Source: Betaproteobacteria bacterium (GTDB taxonomy: Bacteria; Pseudomonadota; Gammaproteobacteria; Burkholderiales; Casimicrobiaceae). From it: DNA of 64,000 nt. A model generated the notes under the pieces. That model saw only the letters and a list, made by a program, of their open reading frames with translations. It was not told the origin of the DNA and made no database searches. A program made the position numbers and the translations under genes. The stretch is taken from contig JADJWJ010000016.1 of the NCBI GenBank assembly GCA_016716425.1, forward strand, positions 28,264-92,263, written 5' to 3'. Of this stretch, positions 16,669 through 26,073 are shown in pieces. Every line of letters starts with the position of its first letter. Within the stretch, counting starts at the first letter, position 1.

Positions 16669-18102
16669 CTAGAGGGTGAGGACAGCCGACTGCCCGACGC
16701 TGTCGAACAGCTGCTGCTGACCGTTCGGCGGCACGGCCGCAGTGGTGGCCATGCTCGCCGCCGCGGGCGCGTTGGGCTGCGGCGTCCCGATCGCGATCGT
16801 CCCCGTGTAGGTCACCGCGAGCCCATCGAGCGTCTGCGCCTGGAACGTGAGCTGATAGTTGCCGGGCAGGAAGGCCTTGCCGTCGGTGCGGCGCAGATAG
16901 GTGTAGCCCTTGGACAGGAACTGGCCGTACTTGCCGACCGCCTGCGCGGTGCCCGGCGCGGGCTCCTTCAACGCGACCGCCGTGATGCGCACCGGCTCGG
17001 CCAGGTGGTGCATGAGGATCAGCCACACGGCGCCGTTGGCCTCGGGCGCCCACTGGTACGCGCGGGCGATCGAGCCGACCGGTGCACGCGCGTCGCTGCG
17101 CGTCAGCAGCGTCCCGGACGGCGGCGACGGGTCGTAAGGATAGGCGACGGCCGCGAGCTGCTGCGTCTTCAGGAACGTCTCGTACGACCAGTACAGCATG
17201 CCGCGCGGCGCTTTCGACTCCGCCGAGGGCCACTGCGTGCCGAAGCTGTTCTGGACGAGCAGCATGCCCTTGGCCAGGTTCGGCGCGCCCAGCGTGTTGT
17301 CGTAGCCGACGAGGAGCTGCCCATGCCCGCCCTTGTACGGCGTGTTGCCGGCGTAGAAGTAGCCGTCGGTCAGCGTCGGGCCGGAGAGATTGCCGTACCC
17401 CTGGTACACCGGGCCCGAGAACGCGACCGCCTGCTGGTTGGCGAGGTACTCCTGGATGCGGTTGAGCGCGCCGGGACTGTCGACGCGGAAGGTCGCGAAG
17501 CTGCCGATGCGCAGCCGCGTCGCGTTCGGATACGCCTTGTTGAGGTCGATCTGGCTGAAGTACGCGCAGCTCGGCTGGTACGGCACGTCGGCGGCGCTTG
17601 GGCTGCCGAAGCTCGCGAGGCGGCCCAGGTACTGCGTCGCCGTCCCGCCCTTCGGGCAGGTGGCGAAGCCGTTGTTCACGGCGAGCGCGAACTGATACGC
17701 GGCGCTGACCTCGTTGGCCGGGTCGGACGCCGTCCACTTGTGCGAGCCATCGGGCGCGCGCGCGGCGGTGTACGAACCCAGCCCGTAACCGAACGACTGC
17801 GCCTCGCACGTCCCCGGCGATCCGTTCGAGTTGGGAGGCGTGCCCTGCTGCGCGATGGCCGGCAGGTTCGCGAGCGTCACGCTGGCCGGCAGGGTCAACG
17901 GTTGCGGCGGCTCGCGCAGCGCTGCCACGGGGAGCGCCTGCGGGGCGTTGGCGAATTCCTCGTCGTTGCCGACCGAGCCGTACTCGCCCAGGTCCTCGGG
18001 CGCCGGGGTGACGTCGTCGCCGCAGCCGCCGAGCACGGCAAAGGCCGCGGCGGCGCCCACGAGCGCCAAGGGTACCGCCCACCGCTTCCACGTGTCGTCC
18101 AT
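16669..18102 (-). CDS. C1 (papain-like) family peptidase lipoprotein
   Basis: 477 residues. A lipoprotein signal peptide with lipobox LGGC (C27) is followed by a linker and a papain-fold domain (about 75-330). The catalytic Cys is probably C99 in GTCEAQSFGYG, the His H260 in GGHGQLLVGYDN and the Asn N285 in VQNSFGTQW. The usual QGxCGSCWAF context is degenerate. The C-terminal part (about 340-477) is beta-rich and may be an Ig-like or carbohydrate-binding module. The start at 18102 has GGGGAG five bases upstream. It should be anchored in the envelope. The target is unknown. Confidence 0.78.
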   Translation of the reverse strand: MDDTWKRWAVPLALVGAAAAFAVLGGCGDDVTPAPEDLGEYGSVGNDEEFANAPQALPVAALREPPQPLTLPASVTLANLPAIAQQGTPPNSNGSPGTCEAQSFGYGLGSYTAARAPDGSHKWTASDPANEVSAAYQFALAVNNGFATCPKGGTATQYLGRLASFGSPSAADVPYQPSCAYFSQIDLNKAYPNATRLRIGSFATFRVDSPGALNRIQEYLANQQAVAFSGPVYQGYGNLSGPTLTDGYFYAGNTPYKGGHGQLLVGYDNTLGAPNLAKGMLLVQNSFGTQWPSAESKAPRGMLYWSYETFLKTQQLAAVAYPYDPSPPSGTLLTRSDARAPVGSIARAYQWAPEANGAVWLILMHHLAEPVRITAVALKEPAPGTAQAVGKYGQFLSKGYTYLRRTDGKAFLPGNYQLTFQAQTLDGLAVTYTGTIAIGTPQPNAPAAASMATTAAVPPNGQQQLFDSVGQSAVLTL

Positions 18103-18251
18103 CGTTGCTCCCCGGCCGTCGGCCACAAGTCGTATCCATTATCATGGGCGCCGCCGCGTAGCGGCGCGCCGCCGATTGTAGCGGCCGCGCGCACCGGCGC
18201 AACCCGTTTCCGCGCGCGACCTGCGCGCCGACCACCGCACGAGGCATTGTC

Positions 18252-20207
18252 ATGACCCAGGAGACCCAGGACCCCGCGGCCGCCGCGGCGCCCGAGACGC
18301 ACGGCTTCCAGGCCGAGGTGAAGCAACTGCTGCACCTGATGATTCACTCGCTGTACAGCCACCCCGAGATCTTCCTGCGCGAGCTGATCTCCAACGCGTC
18401 GGACGCGTGCGACAAGCTGCGCTTCGAAGCGCTCGCGCACCCCGACTATCTGGAAGGCGACCCCGACCTGAAGATCGTCGTCGCGTTCGACCAGGACGCG
18501 CGCACGATCACCGTCCGCGACAACGGCGTCGGCATGTCGCGCGACGAGGTGATCGCGCACATCGGCACGATCGCGAAGTCCGGCACGCGCGAGTTCTTCG
18601 CCTCGCTGTCGGGCGACCAGGCGAAGGACGCGCGGCTGATCGGCCAGTTCGGTGTGGGCTTCTACTCGTCGTTCATCGTCGCCGACCGCGTGACGCTGGT
18701 CACCCGGCGCGCGGGGTTGCCGGCGGAGGATGGCGTGCGCTGGGAGTCGGCGGGCGAGGGCGACTACACGCTCACGCGCGTCGACCGGCCGCAGCGCGGC
18801 ACCGAGGTCACGCTGCACCTGAGGGAAGGGCAGGACGAGCTGCTGTCGCGGTGGCGGCTCGCGTCGATCATCCGCAAGTACTCGGACCACATCGCGCTGC
18901 CGATCGTGATGCGCCGCGAAGTCTGGGACGGCGACAAGCAGGAATTCCGGCCGACCGACGAGGACGAGACGGTCAACCAGGCGTCCGCGCTGTGGGCGCG
19001 GCCGAAGCAGGACATCACCGCCGAGCAGTACGACGAGTTCTACAAGCACGTCGCGCACGACGGGCAACCGCCGCTCGCGCACGTGCACGCGCGCATCGAG
19101 GGCCGCACCGAGTACACGCTGCTGCTGTACGTGCCGTCGGCGGCACCGTTCGACCTGTGGGACCGCGAGCACCGGCACGGCGTCAAGCTGTACGTGCGGC
19201 GCGTGTTCATCATGGACGACGCCGAGCAGCTCATGCCGGCCTACCTGCGCTTCGTGCGCGGCGTCGTCGACTCCAACGACCTGCCGCTCAACGTCTCGCG
19301 CGAGCTCCTGCAGGAATCGCGCGACGTCGAGGCGATCCGCGGCGGTTGCGTGCGGCGCGTGCTCGACCTGCTGGACGAGCTCGCGGAGAAGGCGCCGGAC
19401 AAGTACGCGACGTTCTGGCGGACGTTCGGCACCGTGCTGAAGGAAGGTTTCATCGACGACCACGGCCACCGCGACAGGCTCGCGCAGCTCGTGCGCTTCG
19501 CGTCGACGGCGGGCGGCACCGACGCGCAGGACGCGTCGCTCGCGGCGTACGTCGCGCGGATGAAGGATGGCCAGCAGGCGATCTACTACGTGACCGGCGA
19601 CAGTTACGCGGCCGCGGCGGGGAGCCCGCACCTCGAGATCTTCCGCAAGAAGGGCATCGAGGTGCTGCTGCTGTCCGACCGTGTCGACGAGTGGGTGGTG
19701 ACTGCGCTCACCGAGTTCGACGGCAAGCCGCTGCATTCGGTCGCCAAGGGCGCGCTCGACCTGGGTGAGCTGGCCGACGCCGAGGAGAAGGCGCAGGCGG
19801 AGCGGGAGACCGAGGCGCTCAAGCCGCTGGTCGAACGCCTGCGGACGGCGCTCGGCGAGCGGGTCAAGGACGTGCGGGTCACGCATCGGCTGACCGACTC
19901 GCCGGCGTGCCTCGTCGTCGGCGAAAGCGAGGTCTCGGGCAACCTCGAGCGGCTGCTGAAGGCGGCCGGGCAGAAGGCACCCGCCGTGGTGCCGGTGCTG
20001 GAGATCAACCCGGCGCATGCGCTGATCCGGCGCGTCGAGCGCGAGCCCGACGAGCGGATCGCGGACTGGGCGCAGCTCGTGTTCGACGAGGCGCTGCTGG
20101 CCGAAGGCGGCGAGCTGCCGGACCCGGCCGCGTTCGTGCGCCGGCTGAACGCGCTGATGTTCGCCCCGGCACTCGACGGCGGGAGCGAAGCGCCCGCCGC
20201 GCCATGA
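18252..20207 (+). CDS. htpG: molecular chaperone HtpG (Hsp90)
   Basis: 651 residues, slightly longer than E. coli HtpG. The N-terminal GHKL ATPase is clear: FQAEVKQLLHLMIHSLYSH, NASDACDKLR, DNGVGMSRDEV and GQFGVGFYS. The middle domain has LPLNVSRELLQ and the dimerisation domain follows. It has no signal peptide and is cytosolic. GAGG lies before the ATG. The stop overlaps the next gene's start by four bases (ATGA), which couples translation of the deaminase. No sigma-32 promoter is evident in the 149-base leader. Confidence 0.97.
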   Translation: MTQETQDPAAAAAPETHGFQAEVKQLLHLMIHSLYSHPEIFLRELISNASDACDKLRFEALAHPDYLEGDPDLKIVVAFDQDARTITVRDNGVGMSRDEVIAHIGTIAKSGTREFFASLSGDQAKDARLIGQFGVGFYSSFIVADRVTLVTRRAGLPAEDGVRWESAGEGDYTLTRVDRPQRGTEVTLHLREGQDELLSRWRLASIIRKYSDHIALPIVMRREVWDGDKQEFRPTDEDETVNQASALWARPKQDITAEQYDEFYKHVAHDGQPPLAHVHARIEGRTEYTLLLYVPSAAPFDLWDREHRHGVKLYVRRVFIMDDAEQLMPAYLRFVRGVVDSNDLPLNVSRELLQESRDVEAIRGGCVRRVLDLLDELAEKAPDKYATFWRTFGTVLKEGFIDDHGHRDRLAQLVRFASTAGGTDAQDASLAAYVARMKDGQQAIYYVTGDSYAAAAGSPHLEIFRKKGIEVLLLSDRVDEWVVTALTEFDGKPLHSVAKGALDLGELADAEEKAQAERETEALKPLVERLRTALGERVKDVRVTHRLTDSPACLVVGESEVSGNLERLLKAAGQKAPAVVPVLEINPAHALIRRVEREPDERIADWAQLVFDEALLAEGGELPDPAAFVRRLNALMFAPALDGGSEAPAAP

Positions 20208-21232
20208 CCTTCGACGCGATCACGCCGGATCGGGTGCCCGCGCTGCTGCGCGCGATGCCGAAGGCCGAGCTGCACATCCACATCGAGGGGTCGCTCGAGC
20301 CGGAGCTCATCTTCCGGCTCGCGCAGCGCAACGGCATCGCTCTGCCGTACCCGAGCGTGGCGGCGCTGCGCGCCGCGTACGCGTTCACCGACCTGCAAAG
20401 CTTCCTCGACGTCTACTACGCGGGCGCCAGCGTGCTGGTGTGCGAGGACGACTTCTTCGACATGGGAATGGCGTACTTCGCACGCGCCGCGGCCGATCGC
20501 GTCGTCCACGCCGAGCTCTTCTTCGACCCGCAGACGCACACCGGGCGCGGCGTCGCGTTCGCGACGGTGATCGGCGGGCTGTCGCGGGCGTGCGCGCAGG
20601 CGACGGCCGCCTATGGCATCGACGCGTCGCTGATCATGTGCTTCCTGCGCCATCTCTCCGAGGCAGCGGCGTTCGCCACGCTCGAGCAGGCGCTGCCGTA
20701 CCGCGACAACTTCATCGGCGTCGGGCTGGACAGCGGCGAGCGCGGCAACCCGCCGGAGAAGTTCGCGCGCGTGTTCGCGCGCTGCGGCGAGCTTGGCCTG
20801 CACCGCGTCGCGCACGCCGGCGAGGAGGGGCCGCCGGCGTACATCGAGGCGGCGCTCGACGTGCTGCACGCCGAGCGGATCGACCACGGCGTGCGCTGCA
20901 CCGAGGACCCGGCGCTGGTCGCGCGCCTCGCGCGCGACCGGGTGCCGCTGACGGTGTGCCCGCTGTCCAACGTCAAGCTGTGCGTGTACCCGGATCTCGC
21001 GCACCATCCGCTGGCCCGACTGCTCGACGCCGGCATCCGCGCGACGGTCAACTCCGACGATCCCGCGTATTTCGGCGGTTACGTCAGCCAGAACTTCGTC
21101 GACGCGTTCGCGGCCCTGCCGCTGACCGCGCGCGACGCCTACACGCTGGCCCGCAACGGTTTCGAGGCGAGCTTCGCCACGGACGACCGGAAGCGCGGCT
21201 GGGTCGGGCAGCTCGACGCGGTGTTCGCGTAA
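20204..21232 (+). CDS. adenine/adenosine deaminase
   Basis: 342 residues, an amidohydrolase of the adenosine deaminase family. Zinc ligands are in AELHIHIEG, the His of RVAHAGEEG and the Asp of VNSDDPAYFGG. The catalytic Glu is in HAGEEG and the His in RIDHGVR. The segments YAFTDLQSFLDVYYAG and FFDPQTHTGRG match the adenine deaminase branch known from Pseudomonas more closely than true adenosine deaminases, so adenine is the more likely substrate. The start overlaps the htpG stop. A functional link to the chaperone is not obvious. Confidence 0.9.
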   Translation: MTFDAITPDRVPALLRAMPKAELHIHIEGSLEPELIFRLAQRNGIALPYPSVAALRAAYAFTDLQSFLDVYYAGASVLVCEDDFFDMGMAYFARAAADRVVHAELFFDPQTHTGRGVAFATVIGGLSRACAQATAAYGIDASLIMCFLRHLSEAAAFATLEQALPYRDNFIGVGLDSGERGNPPEKFARVFARCGELGLHRVAHAGEEGPPAYIEAALDVLHAERIDHGVRCTEDPALVARLARDRVPLTVCPLSNVKLCVYPDLAHHPLARLLDAGIRATVNSDDPAYFGGYVSQNFVDAFAALPLTARDAYTLARNGFEASFATDDRKRGWVGQLDAVFA

Positions 21233-21280
21233 GGGTCTGACCCCTAACATGCACTCTACTTCATGTTAAGGGTCAGACCC
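21233..21280. repeat. GGGTCTGACCC extragenic palindrome, copy 1
   Basis: A 48-base hairpin whose arms read GGGTCTGACCCCTAACATG and its near-complement, immediately after the deaminase stop. With copy 2 it forms a pair typical of REP-like elements between convergent genes. It probably acts as a bidirectional terminator or mRNA end. Confidence 0.75.
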
Positions 21281-21342
21281 CTTGGCAAGTCGCACCTCCA
21301 GCAACCAGTTGAATCTGTGCGAAAGTTGGCCGGACGGCAGTG

Positions 21343-21390
21343 GGGTCTGACCCTTAACATGCATTCCAGTGCATGTTGGGGGTCAGACCC
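21343..21390. repeat. GGGTCTGACCC extragenic palindrome, copy 2
   Basis: A second 48-base hairpin of the same family, 62 bases after copy 1, with minor differences in the loop and one arm. Its last base is the first base of the convergent phospholipase gene's stop codon. The 62-base spacer shows no other feature. Confidence 0.75.
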
Positions 21391-22970
21391 TACAGTTGCT
21401 GCTCCGGCACGAACGGCGCGAGGAGCAGGTTCTGCACGCGCAGGAAGAGCGAGGTGTCCGGCTCGGTGTCGAGCAGCACTTCCTTGTCGTCGTCCATCGT
21501 CGCCCAGGCAAGCGACCGGCCGTCGGCGCCGAACTGCAGCCGATACGCGCTTTGCAGCTTGCTGATGTGGATGACCCGCAGCACCTCCTTCGCGAGTTCC
21601 GGGCTCTCGACGACGATGCCGAGCTCGGTGTTCTTGCCGGCGGAGCGTGGATCGAGGTTCATCGACCCGACGAAGACGAACTTGCGGTCGACGACCGCGA
21701 GCTTGGCGTGCAGCCGCCCGAGCGAAGCGCCCGGCCAGTGCAGCCGCTGGTTGCGCTGTACGCGCGTCGGCGACAGTTCGTAGAGGTCCACGCCGACGCG
21801 CAGCAGCGCTTCCCGGTAGCGGGCGTAGCCGGTGTGCACGAGCGGCTCGTCGTTGGCGGCGAGCGAGTTGGTCAGGATCGTCACCTTGACGTCGCGCCGG
21901 CGCAGCTCGCCGAACGCCTGCACGCCCATCGTGCCCGGCACGAAGTACGGCGACGACAGCACGACCTCGCGCTGCGCCGCCGTCACGAGGTCCATCACGC
22001 TCATCGACACGCTCATGCTGCGCGCCATCTCGTCGCTCTCGGCGACCACCTTGTCGGGCGAATCCGCGAACGCCGACGCGCGACCCCAGTGCAGGCCGAG
22101 ACGGCCGCCGTCGAAGTCCTCGCTGACCGGCCCGTAGCCCAGGATGTCCACCGGCGGCAGCGCGACCTCCATCATCGGGTCGCCGTCGTCGACCAGCCGG
22201 TCGAACTGCCGCTGCAGCCCCGTGGCGTCGAGGCCGGTGGCCACGATCGCCTGCACCGGATGCACGTGCGGGCTGTTCCAGTAGGTGTCGAAGATCTTGC
22301 CGAGCTGCGGCACGACGGCGCCGACGATCAGCGCATCCAGGTCGACGAAGTTGTCGGTCGTGCTGCGCATGAAGTACTCGTCGGCGATGTTGCGGCCGCC
22401 GACGACGGCGATCGCGCTGTCGGCGAGGAAGAGCTTGTTGTGCATCCGGCGGTTGAGGCGCCGGATGTCGAACAGCGACGCGACGTACTTGGCGCCGATG
22501 CCGTCGCGGCCGCAGCAGAACGGGTTGAACAGCCGCACCTCGACGTTCGGGAACGCGGCCAGCCCGAGGAACAGCGCGTCGCCGCCCACCGTGTACAGGT
22601 CGTCGACCAGCAGGCGCACGCGCACGCCGCGCAGCGCGGCGTCGCGTACGTTGCGCAGCAGCAGATGACCGGTGCGGTCGCTGTGGATGTGGTAGTACTG
22701 GAGGTCGAGGGACCGGGTGGCGCGGCGGGCGAGTTCGACGCGCGCGTCGAGCGAGTAGTAGCCCATCGGCAGCAGCCGGAATCCCGACAGGTCCGGGCCG
22801 GGGAGCGAGGCCTGCGCGAGCCGGACGAGGGGGCTGTCCGGCGACGGCGGCAGCGCGGTCGTCTGCGGCGCGTCGCCGCGCGGTGGCAGCGCACCGCAGC
22901 CGGCGAGCGCCACGACGGCAAGCAACGCGACCGCCCGTAAGGCGGCGCGGCCGGCGTCGACCAACTGCAA
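21390..22970 (-). CDS. phospholipase D / cardiolipin synthase-like lipoprotein
   Basis: 526 residues from a TTG at 22970. Two HKD motifs define the PLD superfamily: HNKLFLAD (followed by GGRNIADEYF) and HAKLAVVD (followed by GSMNLDPRS). The N terminus has a short hydrophobic core and lipobox LAGC, so it is probably an envelope lipoprotein, as in ClsC/YmdC-like cardiolipin synthases. The start is uncertain: an ATG at 23042 gives a long N-region and overlaps the divergent gene's start codon. I favour the short form because the lipoprotein signal is then normal. Confidence 0.85.
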   Translation of the reverse strand: MQLVDAGRAALRAVALLAVVALAGCGALPPRGDAPQTTALPPSPDSPLVRLAQASLPGPDLSGFRLLPMGYYSLDARVELARRATRSLDLQYYHIHSDRTGHLLLRNVRDAALRGVRVRLLVDDLYTVGGDALFLGLAAFPNVEVRLFNPFCCGRDGIGAKYVASLFDIRRLNRRMHNKLFLADSAIAVVGGRNIADEYFMRSTTDNFVDLDALIVGAVVPQLGKIFDTYWNSPHVHPVQAIVATGLDATGLQRQFDRLVDDGDPMMEVALPPVDILGYGPVSEDFDGGRLGLHWGRASAFADSPDKVVAESDEMARSMSVSMSVMDLVTAAQREVVLSSPYFVPGTMGVQAFGELRRRDVKVTILTNSLAANDEPLVHTGYARYREALLRVGVDLYELSPTRVQRNQRLHWPGASLGRLHAKLAVVDRKFVFVGSMNLDPRSAGKNTELGIVVESPELAKEVLRVIHISKLQSAYRLQFGADGRSLAWATMDDDKEVLLDTEPDTSLFLRVQNLLLAPFVPEQQL

Positions 22971-23040
22971 TGAACGCCAGGCCCCGGCGCCGCGCTTGGC
23001 GGCAACGGGGCGTCCGGCAGGATTGCAGACGGAGGACTTC

Positions 23041-23577
23041 ATGAACCGCTTGGTCGTCGCTGCACTCGTTGCCCTTACGGCGGCAATCCCGGCGCGGGCC
23101 GCACTCGACGTCGGCGACCCGGCGCCCGACTTCACGACCGAGGCCGCGCGGGCCGGCACGGTGTTCCGCTATTCGCTCGCCGAGGCGCTCAGGAAGGGCC
23201 CGGTGGTTCTCTACTTCTTCCCGGCGGCGTATTCGGAGGGGTGTTCGATCGAGGCGCACCAGTTCGCCGAGGCGATGCCGGAGTTCGAGGCGCTCGGCGC
23301 AACGGTCGTCGGCGTGTCCGCCGACGACATCGACACCCTGACCAAATTCTCCGTGCAGGCGTGCCAGAGCCGCTTCCCGGTGGCGTCCGACGCGTCGCAG
23401 GCGGTCATGAAGTCGTTCGACGCCGTCATGCGCACGCGACCCGAGTACGCCAACCGCATCTCGTACGTGATCGCGCCGGACGGCAAGATCGTCTTTCACT
23501 ACCTGAGCCTCAACCCGACCCGGCACGTCGACCGGATGCTGGCGGCGCTGCGCAGCTGGGCGGCCGCGCGCAAGTGA
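23041..23577 (+). CDS. exported peroxiredoxin (AhpC/TSA, BCP-like)
   Basis: 178 residues with a Sec signal peptide (MNRLVVAALVALTAAIPARA). The thioredoxin-fold domain begins LDVGDPAPDF, has the peroxidatic Cys in AYSEGCSIEA in the place of the usual TPGCTxEA, and a second Cys in VQACQSRF that may resolve it. ACGGAGGA precedes the ATG at 23041. A periplasmic location distinguishes it from cytosolic BCP. Role: reduction of peroxides. It is divergent from the PLD-like lipoprotein. Confidence 0.86.
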   Translation: MNRLVVAALVALTAAIPARAALDVGDPAPDFTTEAARAGTVFRYSLAEALRKGPVVLYFFPAAYSEGCSIEAHQFAEAMPEFEALGATVVGVSADDIDTLTKFSVQACQSRFPVASDASQAVMKSFDAVMRTRPEYANRISYVIAPDGKIVFHYLSLNPTRHVDRMLAALRSWAAARK

Positions 23578-23613
23578 CGAAGACCGGGCCGCCGGTGGCC
23601 CTCGCCGCACGGC

Positions 23614-23619
23614 TATAAT
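23614..23619 (+). promoter_or_regulatory. TATAAT -10 element upstream of the PAS kinase
   Basis: A perfect TATAAT preceded by GC 80 bases before the kinase ATG at 23699. It stands out in this GC-rich sequence. No good -35 is seen, so this may be an extended or activator-dependent promoter for the kinase-regulator operon. Confidence 0.45.
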
Positions 23620-23698
23620 CGTCGCCGACCACGAGAGCGCGCCGTTCGCGAGCGCGCCGGGAAGTCTGCCAACGGGGTTACTCGATGTCCTTGCTGCG

Positions 23699-25369
23699 AT
23701 GCCCGCGCTGACCGCGGGCGGTCTCACGACCGTCTTCGCGCCCGTTGCCGTGCTGATCGCCGTAACAGCCATACTGACAGTAGTGGCTTGGTACCTGCCC
23801 TCCGCGCGCGGCGACCTCCTCGTGGGGGCCGGCATCGCGGCGATCGCCGCGGGCGCGACCGCCACGGTCCTGCTGTACCGGGAGGTGCGGCGGCGGGAGG
23901 TCGCCGATTCCGGCTTGCGCGACGCCGAAGCGCTCGCGAGCGAGCTCGTCGAATCCGCGATGGACCCGATCGTGACGGTGGACGCGGCGCAGCGCATCGT
24001 CGCCTGCAACAGCGCGGCGGAGGCGGTGTTTCGCTGGCCGCGCACCGCCATCGTCGGACAGCCGCTCGACGCGCTGATCCCGCCGCGTTTCCACGCGGCG
24101 CACCGAGGCCACATCGACCGGTTCGGGGCCACCGGCGTGACGTCACGCCGCATGGGGGCCGAGGCCGTGCTCACCGCGCGGCGCGCCGACGGCACGGAGT
24201 TCCCGATCGAAGCGTCGATCTCGCAGCACGGGGACGGCGACCGCAAGCGTTTCACGGTCATCCTGCGCGACGTCAGCGAGCGCGTGCGCGCGCAGACGCT
24301 GCTGACCCGCAGCGAGGCGCGGCTGCGCGGCATCCTCGACTCGGCGATGGATGCGATCGTCACCATCGACGAAACGCAGCACGTCGTGCTGTTCAACGCC
24401 GCGGCCGAGGCGATGTTCGGCTGCCCGCAGGCCGAGGCGCTGGGCGCGCCGATCGCGTCGTTCATCCCCGAGCGGTTCCGGGCGGCGCACGGCGAGCACG
24501 TGCGCGCGTTCGGCGACGGCGCGTCCGTCGCGCGGCGGATGGGCGGATCGCGCATCGTCAGCGGGCTGCGCCGCGACGGCGAGGAATTCCCGATCGACGC
24601 GTCGATCTCGCGGGTCGTCGACGGCGAGCACCGGTTCTACACGGTGATCCTGCGCGACATCTCCGAGCGCGTGCGGGCGCACGAGGCGCTGCGCCGGTCG
24701 CAGGAGGAGCTGCAGGAGCTCTCGGCGACGGCGCACGTCGCGCGCGAGCAGGAGAAGGCGCGCATCGCCCGCGAACTGCACGACGAGCTCGGCCAGGCGC
24801 TGACGATGCTGCAGATGGACGTCGCGTGGTGCAAGGCGCGGCTGCCGGGCGAGCCGCCCGAGCTGGCCGCGAGGCTCGAGCGGATGGAGCAGCTGCTGAA
24901 GACGACGGTCGCCGCCACGCGGCGCATCGCCGCCGACCTGCGGCCGCTGATGCTCGACGACCTGGGGCTGGTGCCGGCGGTCGAGTGGCTGGTCGAGAAC
25001 TTCACGCAGCGCACGGGCGTACCCTGCACGCTCGCCATTGCCGACCCCGAGCTCGAGCTTCCGGGCATGCATTCCAACGCGGTGTTCCGCATCGTGCAGG
25101 AGGCGCTGACCAATGCGGCGAAGCACGCGCGCGCCTCGCGCGTCGAGGTGTCGATCGGCCGCGACGGCGACGGTGTGGTCGTCCGCGTGCGCGACGACGG
25201 CAAGGGCTTTTCGCCGGCCGACCCGCGGAAGCCGCAATCGTTCGGGCTGGTGGGCCTGCGCGAGCGGGCGTCGCTGCTGCGTGGCGAGGCGCGGATCGCG
25301 AGCGGCGAAGGGGCCGGCACGACGGTCGAGGTGCGGTTCCCGGTGGCGGCACCCGGAGGCGCACCGTGA
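23699..25369 (+). CDS. membrane PAS sensor histidine kinase, NarX/DegS type
   Basis: 556 residues. Two membrane segments (about 10-31 and 40-58) with hardly any periplasmic loop, then two PAS domains (about 78-198 and 210-330), each ending in RDxSERVRA, then a HisKA_3 domain with the phospho-acceptor H361 in ARELHDELGQAL and a HATPase_c domain (EALTNAAKHARA, RDDGKGF, GLVGLRERA). The short loop suggests cytosolic or membrane sensing. The stop overlaps the regulator's GTG start (GTGA). It is the cognate kinase of the next gene. Confidence 0.93.
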   Translation: MPALTAGGLTTVFAPVAVLIAVTAILTVVAWYLPSARGDLLVGAGIAAIAAGATATVLLYREVRRREVADSGLRDAEALASELVESAMDPIVTVDAAQRIVACNSAAEAVFRWPRTAIVGQPLDALIPPRFHAAHRGHIDRFGATGVTSRRMGAEAVLTARRADGTEFPIEASISQHGDGDRKRFTVILRDVSERVRAQTLLTRSEARLRGILDSAMDAIVTIDETQHVVLFNAAAEAMFGCPQAEALGAPIASFIPERFRAAHGEHVRAFGDGASVARRMGGSRIVSGLRRDGEEFPIDASISRVVDGEHRFYTVILRDISERVRAHEALRRSQEELQELSATAHVAREQEKARIARELHDELGQALTMLQMDVAWCKARLPGEPPELAARLERMEQLLKTTVAATRRIAADLRPLMLDDLGLVPAVEWLVENFTQRTGVPCTLAIADPELELPGMHSNAVFRIVQEALTNAAKHARASRVEVSIGRDGDGVVVRVRDDGKGFSPADPRKPQSFGLVGLRERASLLRGEARIASGEGAGTTVEVRFPVAAPGGAP

Positions 25370-26016
25370 TCCGCGTGGTGATCGCCGACGATCACACGAT
25401 CCTGCGCGAGGGTCTGAAGCAGCTGCTGCAATCCGCCCCCGATCTGTCCGTCGTCGGCGAGGCCGGCGACGGGCACGAGGTGCTGGCACGGGTGCGCGGC
25501 GTGGACTTCGACGTGCTGCTGCTCGACATGTCGATGCCGGGCAGGAGCGGGATGGAACTGATCCGCCAGGTCAAGGCGGAGCGCCCGAAGCTGCGCGTGC
25601 TGGTGCTGTCGATGCACGAGGAGCACCAGTACGCGGTGCGGGCCATCCGTGCGGGCGCCGCGGGCTACCTGACGAAGGAGAGCGCCGCGCTGGAGCTCGT
25701 CGCGGCCATCCGCAAGGTGGCCGGAGGCGGCGCGTTCATCAGCGCGGAGGTGGCCGAGCAGCTCGCGCTGTCGTCGATGCCGCGCGCCGAAGGGCCGCCG
25801 CACACGCTGCTGTCCGACCGCGAGTACCAGGTGTTTCGGCGGCTGGTCGCGGGTGCCGCCGTCACGCAGATCGCCGGCGACCTCAGCCTGTCGGTGAAGA
25901 CCGTCAGCACGCACAAGGCGCGACTGATGGAGAAGCTCGGCGTGGCGAACCAGGCCGAGCTCATCCACTACGCGCTGAAGCACCGGCTGTCCGACGACCC
26001 CAACGCGCCCGCCTGA
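25366..26016 (+). CDS. NarL/FixJ family response regulator
   Basis: 216 residues from the GTG at 25366. Receiver domain with acidic pocket ADD (8-9) and phospho-acceptor D54 in LLLDMSMPG, then a LuxR-type helix-turn-helix at the C terminus (VTQIAGDLSLSVKTVSTHKARLMEKLGV). Translational coupling to the kinase makes the pair a two-component system. Targets are unknown. A strong inverted repeat lies 58 bases downstream, ahead of the next receiver gene. Confidence 0.94.
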   Translation: MIRVVIADDHTILREGLKQLLQSAPDLSVVGEAGDGHEVLARVRGVDFDVLLLDMSMPGRSGMELIRQVKAERPKLRVLVLSMHEEHQYAVRAIRAGAAGYLTKESAALELVAAIRKVAGGGAFISAEVAEQLALSSMPRAEGPPHTLLSDREYQVFRRLVAGAAVTQIAGDLSLSVKTVSTHKARLMEKLGVANQAELIHYALKHRLSDDPNAPA

Positions 26017-26073
26017 CGCGCCGCAGGGGCGGCAGGCCAAGTCGGTCGTGCGCCGCGGACGCAGCGTCGCGCG

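Noticed and set aside
21233..21390. Repeat-spacer-repeat layout considered as CRISPR
   Set aside because: Each unit is itself a full palindrome, there are only two, and they lie between convergent genes like REP elements.
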